Below, one piece after another: positions 43,835-54,535 of a stretch of 64,000 bases of DNA. The notes beneath the pieces were generated by a model that was not told the DNA's origin, did not search any database, and worked only from the letters and a program-made list of their open reading frames with translations. Origin of the DNA: Craspedostauros australis (lineage: Eukaryota > Bacillariophyta > Bacillariophyceae > Mastogloiales > Achnanthaceae); the NCBI GenBank assembly GCA_026770025.1, contig JAMXDE010000039.1, positions 186,001-250,000 of the forward strand, written 5' to 3'. Position 1 is the first letter of the stretch, and every line of letters starts with the position of its first letter. A program made the translations under genes and the position numbers.

Positions 43835-45244
43835 ATGAGGAATTTGCTTTCCATTTCATTGCTGGCGGCCACGGCGATCCTTCCGGATCTGACCATCGCT
43901 CAGAACACAAATGTCGACACCACCGTCGAGTTCGATGTGTGTTACGATTCCATGCAAACCTTCGATGGCGCAGACCGTCAGATGGATGATGTCGAATACC
44001 TCGAGTTCGTCAAGGACTTTGGAGGACGAACGGAGTGCCTGGGCGACCTGGATGAACTTCCGTTGCGTTTCCGCCTTGCCTTCAACCAGCTGGCATGCGA
44101 GTGCTTGATCCGTGGCGAAGCCGACGACTGCTGCTTGGGAACCGCTGGCCGCCTGCCGACCACTGGTGCCGAGGAGAATGACGTATCGACACTGGCACAG
44201 CGGAACTACGTCGACGAAATCTGCTTGCGCACCGACCAGCTCGTCATCGCCTTCTGCGGCCCGCCACCATCGCCCGGTATCCCGCCTCCACCACCGTTCG
44301 CACCGCAGCTAAGGAGCATTGATGGTGGACTCAACGACGGCGAGATCACCGGGATCATCATCGGATCCATCCTGGGCGCCATCCTGCTCTGCTACCTCCT
44401 CTGCTGCTGCTGCCGTCGCCGCTGGTGCTTCTGCATCGCCAAGAAGTACTACGAAGACAGCGACAGCGAATCCAGCGAGAGCACCGAGGTCGAGGCGCGC
44501 AACATGGAGGAAGAGCTCATCCCACCGATCACCCAGATGATCGAAGAGGAGATCATCGAGGAGGAGCACATGGCGGCCCTCCCAGCACCCACGCAAGAAG
44601 TCGAGGAGCAGCTGCTCCTGCCGAGCGTCAACAAGACGAAGAATATCATGGAGGAGGAGATCGACGAAGACGACCAGAATCTTGGACAGTGGAATCGCCA
44701 GATCGAAGACCCAGAGTACGAAGACATCGAGGATCCAAGGCGGCTTGGCGGGTACGAGCAGCTGCCCGTGCCGGAGGTGCCGGAAGAAGACCTGAAGCTC
44801 CGACACGTCGAAAAGCCACCGCCACCAGAGGTGGAGGAGGACCCACACGAGATCGAACATTACGTTCCAGACGGCGGCGTCGTTGAGTACGAACGGGACT
44901 GGCAGGGCGAATACAATGCCGACGGAGGCGTCGTCGAGTACGAGCGCGCGACGAAGGACCCCGTCGAGTTCAACCAGCAGCCGTACGAACGCGAAGAAAT
45001 CGTGCCGCAGGAGCCAGTCGACAACCGCAAGCTCCGGAAGATCGGTGCGCTGGGATCGGGCGAAGTTTGGAATCAGCTCGAAGACAGCGACTCGCAAGAA
45101 TTCAAGCCGCAGCCGCAGCCTGACATGTTCGACTGGGTGGTCCAGTCGACACTGAACACTCTGGATCAGCGAGGAGACGAACTGAAAGCGTCGCGCCACA
45201 GTAAGGGCAGCAAGGACAGCAAGGGCAGCAAGGACAAGAAATAA
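43835..45244 (+). CDS. Single-span membrane protein with Cys-rich lumenal domain and acidic tail
   Basis: I cannot name the family. Layout of the 469 aa: signal peptide (1-22); a 120-residue lumenal domain with eight Cys (36, 68, 88, 90, 99, 100, 130, 141) and the pattern EYLEFV...LPLRFRLAFNQLACEC...CC; a Pro-rich hinge (143-155); a transmembrane helix (171-192) running into CCCCRRRWCFC, likely palmitoylated; then a 265-residue very acidic tail with two copies of DGGVVEYER and a Ser/Lys end SRHSKGSKDSKGSKDKK. This is the layout of diatom silicalemma-type proteins (silicanin, SAPs), and the Ser/Lys end recalls silaffin clusters, though it should face the cytosol. The relationship is inference, not alignment. 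Single exon. Confidence 0.8.
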   Translation: MRNLLSISLLAATAILPDLTIAQNTNVDTTVEFDVCYDSMQTFDGADRQMDDVEYLEFVKDFGGRTECLGDLDELPLRFRLAFNQLACECLIRGEADDCCLGTAGRLPTTGAEENDVSTLAQRNYVDEICLRTDQLVIAFCGPPPSPGIPPPPPFAPQLRSIDGGLNDGEITGIIIGSILGAILLCYLLCCCCRRRWCFCIAKKYYEDSDSESSESTEVEARNMEEELIPPITQMIEEEIIEEEHMAALPAPTQEVEEQLLLPSVNKTKNIMEEEIDEDDQNLGQWNRQIEDPEYEDIEDPRRLGGYEQLPVPEVPEEDLKLRHVEKPPPPEVEEDPHEIEHYVPDGGVVEYERDWQGEYNADGGVVEYERATKDPVEFNQQPYEREEIVPQEPVDNRKLRKIGALGSGEVWNQLEDSDSQEFKPQPQPDMFDWVVQSTLNTLDQRGDELKASRHSKGSKDSKGSKDKK

Positions 45245-47054
45245 AGCCCCATCATGATCCCGCGAATGCATGATATTGCATCGAAGGATGGGAGAAAGAA
45301 GGAGGAGAAGGATTGGTGGATTGGCAGTTGGTCATATGGATGAAAACAGGCCACGATGATGGCATGGCCATCGACCAGCCAGCTGATTCAGCCAATCAGC
45401 CGTTCCACCGATCGGAGCACTGTATATGAATTTGGTTTGTTATTGTATCGCAAGTAATTATAATACGTTATTATCATCTCTCCACGGTTTGGCATGAAGC
45501 ATTCATCAGCAAGCAACGACGTTGGGCAACCAAGTGAGTGACTGAGTGACTACATTTGCTCCAATGCGCGGTACTCTGGCCGGTGTGGTACCGGGGATGT
45601 CCAGAGAGAGCCACGGCAATGTATCGAAACAAAGATGGACTATGTACACTCATCAACAACTTCAAGTATACCATTCTATGAGGTATCCAATCCAAACCAC
45701 AATGCTCATTGGAGTGTTTAAATAGCGTTGTACCATCGTCAAAATGACTTGACGCATTTGCTCCTTGGCGGCTTGTTGGTCCTCGACACCAGCGCTGATT
45801 TGGCGCGACCCCGAGATGTTCGGCGCTGCTGTCGTTGTTGCACTTCCGGTTTTCTCGTTGGCGCCAAAATCGCGAAAGAGTTTTTCCACATAGCGGAAAA
45901 GGCTCAGTTCGAAATTGGTGGATCAATCACACACAAATCACAACGCGCAGAACAAACAGAGAGGAAGAAACCACAACAAGGCGAACTGAGGATCTTGGGC
46001 CGACACAAACACATCAATCACCACAATGCAATCGTGAAAAGAGATCCCATTTCAGGCAAGTTCCACGTCATCCGTAGTCCAGAGCATGACAGAGTGTTCC
46101 GTGGCCAGCCCAATCACTGCAATCAGGCGAGGAGATAGATAGAAAGGCTCTTGGCAGTCGATGCAATCTGTCAGATTCTTCCTCCACACAATGCGGCGCT
46201 GCTGGTGCACCATGGTCAGATGCTCCATTGTCACTGCACTTGCATCGCATCGCATTTTGTTCTGTAAAAAATCACGGCGCCCACAAAACCCCATGCGTTG
46301 GAGCGCATCAGAACGCAGTGGATCGAAGGCAGCATCGCGCATCGCATCACATCGTATCACATAGTATCACATGGTGTGAACTCGACCAAAGGGTGTCACC
46401 CAGTACATTGCATTCCATGAGAAGGAGATGGGAAGAGGACGATCGATGTTCGCGCCGCCACAGATTCATTCACAAGTCATGCATCCTACATTGCCTTCTG
46501 TGGCGTATCAACTTCCTACCATACGACCTACTCGTCCAAGCTACTGCTCCAACATCAGAACACCCTCGCAGGCTACACGAGGAACATGCGAGTGCTCCCC
46601 TACTACAATTGCCAACAGAGTTGAGATGGCAGAGAACCAGGAGCCATAACCCCTGCTGGTATAAACATTCAACAATCTCACGCAGCCGTCTCGTCTTTCA
46701 CAACGCTTCGCAATCATCCACGGCCCTGCTGCACCCACAAACGAACACATCGACTCTCCACCCAGCTCTCCTCCGCTCAACTCCTACTCCGCAAATACCC
46801 ACATACTCCCATACTCACACATATTCGCACATACTCGTACACATGCGTAACACTCCTCGTAACGCGCAACAACCTACACCACGTATGGTACTGCACCATA
46901 CTACATGAACCCCTCCAACTACGTACGAGTGCACTACTGTACTGTACACTACTCTACTCTCCTCTACTGTACACTACTCTACTGTACCACATACTCCTCC
47001 ACCTCCACCGCTTCCACAATCACGCAGACACGTGCGCGCCAAGACACACAAAGG
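45245..47054. other. Spacer, membrane protein to zinc-finger-like gene
   Basis: 1.8 kb, no supported gene. The last 150 bases are made of TACT/GTAC words (46905-46990), in frame with the next gene but probably 5' leader. Confidence 0.5.
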
Positions 47055-48516
47055 ATGGCGTTCCCTCAGCATCGTGGACTCGAGGATCCCACAGCCGCAA
47101 ACAGACAGACTACAACGTATGCTGCAGCCCCGGGCGTGCTGGCAGCCACACACACGAATGCAAACATGGCAATTGCCCACGACGCTTACTCTGGTTTGCA
47201 AGTCGATTTGAAATTCGAGGACTTCAACCATGATCTGGAGAACAATCTTGGTCGAGCCAATGGGAACGTGTTCCGGCGCAAGAACGGAGTGCCGTCGGTT
47301 CATGATGGCCAAGTCATGGTGCGGCTCAAGAAGAAACGCTTCATCATCATCGATTACTCCATCGTCCCCAACGCAATTGATCATCAGTATGCCCATGTGC
47401 ATCCACGCATCACCATTCCGAACGGCGCAGGAACCATCCGTTGCTCCGCTGTTTCCTGCTCGAAGGTGGGCGTGCCCATCCTTCTCTACGACAGCGACCC
47501 CACCGAACCGGCCTCATTGTACACGCGCTCCGGTCTCTGCTTCACGTGCCAACGCAACCTCAACGAGAAACGAAGAGCGCAGCGCAAGAAGAAGAGCGAT
47601 GCAGCTCCGACGCCGACGCCGTCCCCAGCGGGCACACCTGTCCCTTCTGGCCAGCACGCCGGCAAGAGGCACAAGGGGGGTTCGGGCGCAACTGCCTCCA
47701 TCGAAAACGATGCGGATACTTCGGGTTGCATCATCCTGCGCCCCTCGACTGCCGACATCGCCGCGCTCAAGGACCTCCGTAGTGCTCAGCGCATTGGATT
47801 GGAGCTGTGCGCCACAATTCAGGGAGCTGGGAATGATATTGATCGGCTGCTAACATGTGCCCATTCCGCCTCTGGCGTGCCACACACTCTACCGCAGCAT
47901 CACATGGGCGGCGCCGTCGGGGCCAACAGCATGATGATGAATGCCGAACCCCTTCCGGTAAAGGAAGAGGGGATGGACGGAAGAGGACAATCGACGTCAA
48001 CGTCAAACTTCGTTTCGGACGCTGCCGCGGCATTCAAATCGACCTTTGCTGATGACAACCAAGATACTGGGCATTCCAACATCGCAACAGATCAGGGCGT
48101 TGCCAATCAAGGGATGCACGTCACTACCAATGCAGTATCCGCCAATCAGGACAGAGCGTTAACGAACGCACATCTATTCCCCACGACCCCCGCAGATCAG
48201 ATCCACGATATTGCCGTGCTGTACGAACGAGCGCACAGTTCCATGACCCGATCCATGTTCCTCCTCACGCAATGGAAGCAGACGTGGGAACGGCAGCTCA
48301 TGGCCGTGCAAGTAGCAACGATAGATCAGCAGATCCAACAGCAGCACCACCAAACCTTCAACCAGCACGCATTCCAGCCACACCAACAGCATCAGCCGCA
48401 GCACCAGCAACAACATAGTCACCCACAACATGGTCAGCAACAACATGGTCAGCAACAACATGGTCAGCAACAACATAGTCACCAACACCAGAAGCACCAA
48501 CAACCTCAGCACCAGC

Positions 48517-48568
<52 letters not shown>

Positions 48569-48815
48569 GCAGCAACGACAACAACAGCAGCAGCAGCATC
48601 CAAATTACGCCCAGAACATGGACGATGCAGTTGCATCTGCCGCTGCCATGGCAGCCAACTCAGTGGGTCAGGATTTCGGCGGTTCCACCACCAACATGGT
48701 CTCCCTGCTCCTGGCAGCCGACCAAAGCAAAGACTTTCCAACCGATTTCTTGGAGCAGGAGGATGTGAACCTGCTTCCACCCACGGCAGGAAATCCAGAC
48801 AACTATGACGTATAG
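47055..48815 (+). CDS. Putative nuclear regulator with CxxxxC...CxxC motif and polyQ tail
   Basis: The family is not characterised to my knowledge. The 586-aa product has a conserved-looking N-terminal domain (about residues 45-190): VMVRLKKKRFIIIDYSIV, RITIPNGAGTIRC, then four Cys spaced C-x4-C and C-x2-C (RCSAVSC, GLCFTCQRNLNEKRR), a possible zinc site followed by a basic RRAQRKKK nuclear-localisation stretch. A helix-like segment (ALKDLRSAQRIGLELCATIQ) and another before the repeats (ERAHSSMTRSMFLLTQWKQTW) follow. The C-terminal third holds HGQQQ repeats and a polyQ run, as in transcriptional activators, and ends DFLEQEDVNLL. I start at the ATG at 47055; an in-frame ATG at 46905 adds 50 residues coded by TACT repeats and is less likely. 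Confidence 0.75.
48413..48600 (+). repeat. 15-base minisatellite followed by CAA polyQ run
   Basis: Four or so copies of a 15-base unit (coding HGQQQ) at 48413-48480 are followed by about 20 CAA codons and mixed CAG (48505-48600). All lengths are multiples of three, keeping the frame of the regulator gene. Confidence 0.9.
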
Positions 48816-49097
48816 CACGTATTCGTGGACTCTAGACAGAACACACGGCAACACTATGCTGCAAGGATGATGCTGCATGGCGCATATCGTTTACGCACAC
48901 AGGCAAATGGGGGAGTGCCGATAGTTGGGGATTGAGATGATGGCCTTGAAATGAAACACTACACGCATAGTGTCTCAGAGTTTTACTCTCATCATGTCCC
49001 ACATATGTGCTCGAACTTACATACGAGTCCTGCTTCCTTGTCTTCGCCCGTGCGTGCAAGTTCCACCGCATTCCGCTTGCAAGGAAGATCTCTGTCT

Positions 49098-51023
49098 TCA
49101 TTTTGCGTTCGCTGCATCCAACAATTCTGGAATCGTCGTCAACTTGTTCCTCGGTTGGCCATCATTCCGCAGTTGCTTCGCTGCTGTTTCCGTCGCATCG
49201 ATCTTCTTGTACATATCCCATGTCACGAGGTCTTGGCACGCGTTCTTCCAGAGATCTGGATTGCGTTCATTCGCATCAGTAGAGGCAGTGGAGCTGTCTG
49301 TCGTCAAGTCCGACAGGATGCTCGCGACCGTCTCTTTGGCATCCGCGATGTTGCTGCCGATGATGCCGCTCGGGCCACGTTTCAACCATCCTGCAACGTA
49401 CAAGCCGGCTGATTCCTCTGTGCTACCATCGACTTTACCTTGCGCATTGGTCAGTATGCCCTTGCCGGTATCAAAGAAGTCTTCCGTCCCATCGATGGAT
49501 GTGCCTTTGTAACCGATGCTGACCAGGACCTGATGCCACACAGTGCCATTTGTTGTTCGGATCGCATTGAGAACAGCAAGTGGAGCATGTAGAGTACGGC
49601 AGTGCAGGCCAACCATTTGTGGATGTGTGAAATGAAGCGTCGGATCACAGTTTGCCGTGCATGTGAGAGACAAGGTGGAGCGAGCAAACTGCAATGGCAT
49701 GGTGACATCACCCACAGTTCACGTGTATGTTGCACTACGACAATGCCACATCAAGACACGACGTACCAAGTCTGCGTCAATCTCCTCCAGTTCCCCAGTT
49801 GGAATCGCCTTTTGTTCCTTTGCCTCGCCTTCCAACCTTGTGCGTTCGGCCTTGACCTTGGTTATCCACTTTTCATCAGTCGCTTTGAATTTCTGCTTCG
49901 AAAATTGGAATTCGTTGGGTTGCAGAAGAAATCGGAGATGGATGCTGGTTTCCAATTGCTGCGTCGTGACATCATCATGGTCAGCGGTGGAGTTTGCAAC
50001 ATCTCGCAGCAGCTTGTCGATGCGCTTCTTGGGTCGCAAGGATTTCAACTCCTGCAAGGAAGACTCTGTGGACCCCAGCTCCAGCTCCTCTTCTCGCACG
50101 ATGCATCTGGCATGGCAGTCATCCTCCAATTTGGTCAACTCGCGCAGTTCCTTGATGGTGAACGATGCCTGGATATGACCGCGTCGACCAAGAACGTGAA
50201 TCTCGCGTTCCTGTTGTGGCTGTTGCCGAATGGCGTGACTGTTCAGTGCCTCCGTCGTGATATCCGTGACATTCAACGCATCTTTCGTCTTCGCTAGTAT
50301 CCTTGCGCAATCCAATGCGACGTTGCCTTGTCCGATGATGACGATATTTGACTTGGACGTGCCGTTGCAGCGCGGTGACAGCGCCTGTTGCACAATGGGA
50401 CCGATGTGACCAAAGTCCGGATGTCCATTGTACCATGCCACGAATTCGCGCGCACTCAGCACACCAGCGTTGTCACTGCTGCTGCTGCTGCTGCCAGATG
50501 GTTCATCATCGGACGTGTGCGGAATTTCCAGTTTGCGATCGGATTCGCAGCCGTAGGCCAGGACGACTGCATCGTACCGATGGCGCAGCTCCTGCAACGA
50601 GACGTCCTGTCCCACTCGAACGTTGCCATAGAAATTCACGTTGGGCTGTTCGAAGAGGGCCGTGAAATCATTTTGCACATTCTTGACCTCAGGATGATCC
50701 GGCGCGACACCGAATCTCACCAATCCAAACGGTGTCGGCAGGCGATCCAGGATATCGATGCGAAAGTCATGCTGGTTGTTCCATTTGGATTTGGATTTGG
50801 ATTTCGACGTGGTGGACGAGGATGACTGCATGAGGTACTTCGCCGTGTAACAACCCGACGGGCCGCTTCCGACAATGGCGATGGACTTTGTGGACGTGGC
50901 CGACGCCTCTTTCAGTGCTGTGGCCACAAACCAACGGCATGGTTCAACGAAGGAAGAGCATCGGTGCTTGGCGAACGCGGCAGCGCCAGCAGTGGCAGAG
51001 ATAGATCTCGGGTTCATGAACAT
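49098..51023 (-). CDS. Mitochondrial NADPH:adrenodoxin (ferredoxin) oxidoreductase
   Basis: It passes electrons from NADPH through FAD to mitochondrial ferredoxin for Fe-S cluster and heme A synthesis. Exons are 51023..49767 and 49529..49098; the 237 bp intron (GTACGT...CAG, phase 0) joins EEIDADL to VLVSIGYKG, restoring the conserved motif. The 562-aa product has an FAD site (IAIVGSGPSGCYTAKYL), PTPFGLVRFGVAPDHPEVKNV, an NADP site (IIGQGNVALDCARIL), LGRRGHIQASF and the FAD-binding GLYVAGWLKRGPSGIIG. Length and order match the family (about 490-560). The N-terminus is Arg-containing and amphipathic, as for mitochondria. A Ser/Lys insertion follows the first helix. Confidence 0.93.
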
Positions 51024-51653
51024 GATGATGTCTGCCGCTGCTACCGTACGAGTGTTTATGGTACGAGTATGGGTTGATGAGCGGATAGATCAATTGGCGC
51101 AGTGATGGACGTGGAAAGAACTTCAACTCAGAGTACTCGTACGTACGTATCGTACTGTCCAAGCAACAGATCCGCGTCTCCTGCTGGTTGTGCGTCTTCT
51201 CCCTTGTCGATCAAAGATCTGCCATCGGGTGGAATCGTTCACGCGATACGAGAATAGTTGAATGGCAGAGCGATCAGCTGTGTGTTGTTCCTGGATGGGA
51301 GCGATGTCATCAGTGCCGATCAACAAAGAAGTTGTTCTCCCACCAACAAACGCGATCTTTGCTTTTTGATGATGTTGGTCACAGGTTTGGGTTGGCGTTC
51401 CTTGCCGAATTCGATTTGATTCGGATCGAATCAGTCGAAATGGTATCCACGCATCTTTTTCCGCGAGGAATTGAGGAAAACGGAAATGAAGAACAGTGTG
51501 GATGCGATTCGAGACAGCGTGGTGTCCACGATGGCACTCATCCGTGGAGAGCAGATGATGCTAAACACGCTCAGCAGCACAGATGCCGTCGCTTGAAAGA
51601 TGATGTAATTCTATTGAGTGTATGGTATGATATGGTTTGTGGTAGGCATGTTA
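51024..51653. other. Spacer between reductase and plastid nuclease
   Basis: Promoter of the reductase and 3' flank of the nuclease, both minus strand. GTAC-type words concentrate at 51045-51150. No gene seen. Confidence 0.55.
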
Positions 51654-53570
51654 TTACAGATCCAAGTACAGCGGCGTCATGCCTGGCACCACGCCCATCA
51701 TGCGCTGGATCTTGGCATGCGGCACATGATCCAGCTTCTCCACGCTGAGTCCTAATCTCACGGTGTGCTCGATGAACTTGCCGTACCGTCCCTTGAGATT
51801 GGGGTCATTGTAGAAGAAATCCACCGGCGGCAGCGTCCCCGTCTGCACAAAATCGATTTGGAACTTGGACAGCCAAAACATCATCTCGTCGAGCCACTCG
51901 TCATCGCGATGTAATCGTATGATCAGCGCTCCGCCCGTGGCCGTCTGCCGAATCATGATGGCCGATCGGCATTCCTGTCCCACGCACATCATCTCCATCA
52001 TCAGCTGCGGGACGTAGTGGGATGGCAGGTAAGGTTCGCGGAATGGGAATTCGCGAATGGCAAATTCATGCTTGCCGTTGGATGTGAAGAAGGGACAGTG
52101 ATTCTTCACCTCCAAGACTTCGATGGTGCCGTTCGGGTAGCAGATCAACGCATCGGGCGATGCGCCGACCAACAAGGATGACGGATCATGTGCGGTCGCA
52201 CTGCCATCGATGTTCTTCGCAGATTCGGCATCGCTGGTGCTGGTCGTGTTGATAGCGAGTCCCGCACCGCACATTCCAACCTCCTTGATGCGGATGTTGG
52301 GGTCCTTCTCCCAGAAATAGTTGAGAGCCGTCAGGATGGAGGTGGGCTCTTGTGCGTTGCCCCACGACATCTTGATCTCCCTGCCGTACCCGCCAATGAC
52401 ATTCTGCACATGATGGCGACGTCGGCCGCACTCCTGCGCCGTCATTTTGACCAGGTACTTGGCGGCGAAGGGGAATGGTCTGGTGTGCGCTGCATTTTGA
52501 TTTGGCTGCACCCAAATTGGCTTGTTGCCGTGTTGAGACGAGGGCGGCTCTGATCCTGCATGCATGAGCTTGCCATGCCGTGTTGACCGAGTTGTTGCGT
52601 CGGGATCGTCATGCTCCAGCAACTCCGCCATGTCCTGCAACGAACGCAGCGCCTTTTGGCTGAGGCGGTGGAATGCGCCTTGACCGCCACGTTGCCACGA
52701 CGATGGTATTCCCAACTGCGTGGCGGTTTGCGGTTCGAGAAATCCGAGAGCCGCAGACGCCTGCGACGTGGTGCATCTGCCCGAATGCAGAGCATCCCAC
52801 TGCCATGAATCTTGTCGAAAGTTTCGCACATCTTCAAGTTTCTCGAGATTGGTGATGTCCTCGGCCAACGGGAGGGGTTCGAAAAGCGGGTGCAAACGCA
52901 AATGATCCATGGAGATCGCCCTCCAATGGATGTCTGGCAGATCGCCATAGACTCGGAATCCGAATTTCTTCTTGTTGCTGTTATAGCTATTGCGACTGCT
53001 GTTGCTATTCCAGTGCTGCCGCTGTTGGTTCTGCCTTGCGCCAGGCACGTTGTGGTGGGACCGCCTGCTTTGGGCTGCATCCCTTGACCGGTTGTTCAGT
53101 CTTTCTCGACCGCTGCTGGCTGAATATTGTCCGTTGTTGCGCACATGGTCACTCACCGAGTCATCTGGCCTTGTCAATGTTGCTGTCCCGCCATCGGTCG
53201 AGTTGTATGCACGGTCGTATGATTCGCTTCTGACATCGGACCGTTGGTTGGGATGGTGATACTGCTGCGTGGGCATGTTGCGGACTTGCGAGGGGACCAG
53301 ACCGAAATGTGGACGGCGGCCGCTCTTGCTGGATTGTGATTTGGGAGGTCCGGTTGACGACGTTGGTTCTTTTTGTGTCCACGACGTGCCGCCAGCCCTT
53401 GATGATCGATTGATAGCAGATACGGAATCTGGCGCAAATGCGTGTGCAGCGAGATCTACCATCGTCACGGCAATGATTGCGACGGAAGAGAGAAGAAGGA
53501 AGGCGACGAAGGAGGGACGAGATGGGAAGGCAGAACACCGCGTGTTTCCCAGCCGTGTTTTCATGGACAT
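51654..53570 (-). CDS. Plastid-targeted YqaJ-like PD-(D/E)XK exonuclease
   Basis: The C-terminal 300 residues have the YqaJ/lambda-exonuclease nuclease layout: an upstream helix with MSWGNAQEPTSILTALNYF, Asp473 in VGASPDALI, Glu487-x-Lys489 in VLEVKNHCPF, and a following HYVPQLMMEMMCVGQECRSAIM strand-helix unit. Such enzymes resect double-stranded DNA 5' to 3'. The 638-aa product starts at the ATG at 53570 because it opens a signal peptide (hydrophobic 20-36) ending AAHA-FAPDS, with Phe45 as the +1 residue, the classic complex-plastid motif. About 170 polar, Ser/Asn/Arg-rich residues separate it from the catalytic part. The frame is open 65 codons upstream without targeting features. Single exon. 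A plastid DNA repair or turnover role is inferred. Confidence 0.82.
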   Translation of the reverse strand: MSMKTRLGNTRCSAFPSRPSFVAFLLLSSVAIIAVTMVDLAAHAFAPDSVSAINRSSRAGGTSWTQKEPTSSTGPPKSQSSKSGRRPHFGLVPSQVRNMPTQQYHHPNQRSDVRSESYDRAYNSTDGGTATLTRPDDSVSDHVRNNGQYSASSGRERLNNRSRDAAQSRRSHHNVPGARQNQQRQHWNSNSSRNSYNSNKKKFGFRVYGDLPDIHWRAISMDHLRLHPLFEPLPLAEDITNLEKLEDVRNFRQDSWQWDALHSGRCTTSQASAALGFLEPQTATQLGIPSSWQRGGQGAFHRLSQKALRSLQDMAELLEHDDPDATTRSTRHGKLMHAGSEPPSSQHGNKPIWVQPNQNAAHTRPFPFAAKYLVKMTAQECGRRRHHVQNVIGGYGREIKMSWGNAQEPTSILTALNYFWEKDPNIRIKEVGMCGAGLAINTTSTSDAESAKNIDGSATAHDPSSLLVGASPDALICYPNGTIEVLEVKNHCPFFTSNGKHEFAIREFPFREPYLPSHYVPQLMMEMMCVGQECRSAIMIRQTATGGALIIRLHRDDEWLDEMMFWLSKFQIDFVQTGTLPPVDFFYNDPNLKGRYGKFIEHTVRLGLSVEKLDHVPHAKIQRMMGVVPGMTPLYLDL

Positions 53571-54535
53571 GAAGCCGGTCTTTCCCGTTCCAAGGTTATC
53601 CGTCGGTGTGGTGCTTGTCGAGCAGCGACGTGCTCTTGGCAGTTCTGAGTACTCGGTACTGCGAACGACAACTCGATGCCAGCAGATGCAGATGCAGTCG
53701 GAGTTGCAGCCGTAGTTGCAGTTGAAGTCGCTGTTTGGATTTTGCTTGGAGCTTTGCTTGTACAATTACAAGCCTACACACTCGTGGTAGGAATGAAACA
53801 TTCCAAGGTGCCACAGCGATTGTGAGATTGTTGTATTATGCAGAATGTAGTATTTGTATGGTATGGTATGGTCTGGTGTGGTACCCTCCCAGCTATAATG
53901 TGTACCATTGCGAGTGTGCCGAGTGCTGCTCACGTTATTCTCAGCATCGAACCACCGAAGCAAGCATTGACGCATTGCATTGAAGTTGGCCAAGATCACA
54001 ATTCTTTCAGGTGCTGGAGGAACAGAAGCCGAAGTTGGCGCTCGGCGCGCTTCTCTTTGTTCTGTGTTGTTCAGCACGCGTCGCTCGCCTTCTGTCTTTG
54101 TCTTGCTCTCTGTGTCGTTTTCTTGGGTGTCATCGTTTTGTTCGTTGCTTCAAGCGTTGACGTCAGAACCCTTTCACGATTGTTTCGTTTTCGGTTGAAT
54201 CGACCGGCACGACTACATCCGGCAAAGATCGGAATCAAGGCCAGCTCAAACGTGGCAACGGCGTATTGGATTGCAGCGTCATACTAATGTTCGGATTTAT
54301 AGTTTTACCGCTGATTCCGCATTTGTGTTTATCCAGTCGTGCACATAGAGTGGTTCACGAACAGGACAAACAAATCATCATCAACACAGAAATCAGTATC
54401 CTCAGCAAACATGACCATGAGCGCTGTTCCAGCTACGTACGGAGACTGCTTCCTCCATCCCAACACATACAATAATACGTTCTACTCCAACACATCCCCA
54501 CTTCACTTTACCGCATCTAACAACCGCCAAGAGAG
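53571..54535. other. Divergent spacer, nuclease / methyltransferase
   Basis: Two plastid-protein genes diverge from this 965-base spacer, which carries a perfect TGACGTCA (54158-54165) and a GTATG repeat near 53855-53875. No gene seen. Confidence 0.55.
54158..54165. promoter_or_regulatory. Perfect CRE palindrome TGACGTCA
   Basis: The bZIP palindrome lies 371 bases upstream of the methyltransferase ATG and about 590 from the divergent nuclease start. Function unproven. Confidence 0.35.

Noticed and set aside
44309-45271. 320-codon antisense frame opposite the acidic-tail membrane protein
   Set aside because: Leu/Val-rich composition is the complement of Glu/Asp/Lys codons in the true gene.
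46905-47054. Use of the upstream ATG for the zinc-finger-like protein
   Set aside because: The 50 extra residues are translated TACT/GTAC repeat words also seen in other spacers, so it is more likely leader.
48413-48600. CRISPR-like array
   Set aside because: The repeats are in-frame HGQQQ and polyQ codons without unique spacers, inside a eukaryotic gene.
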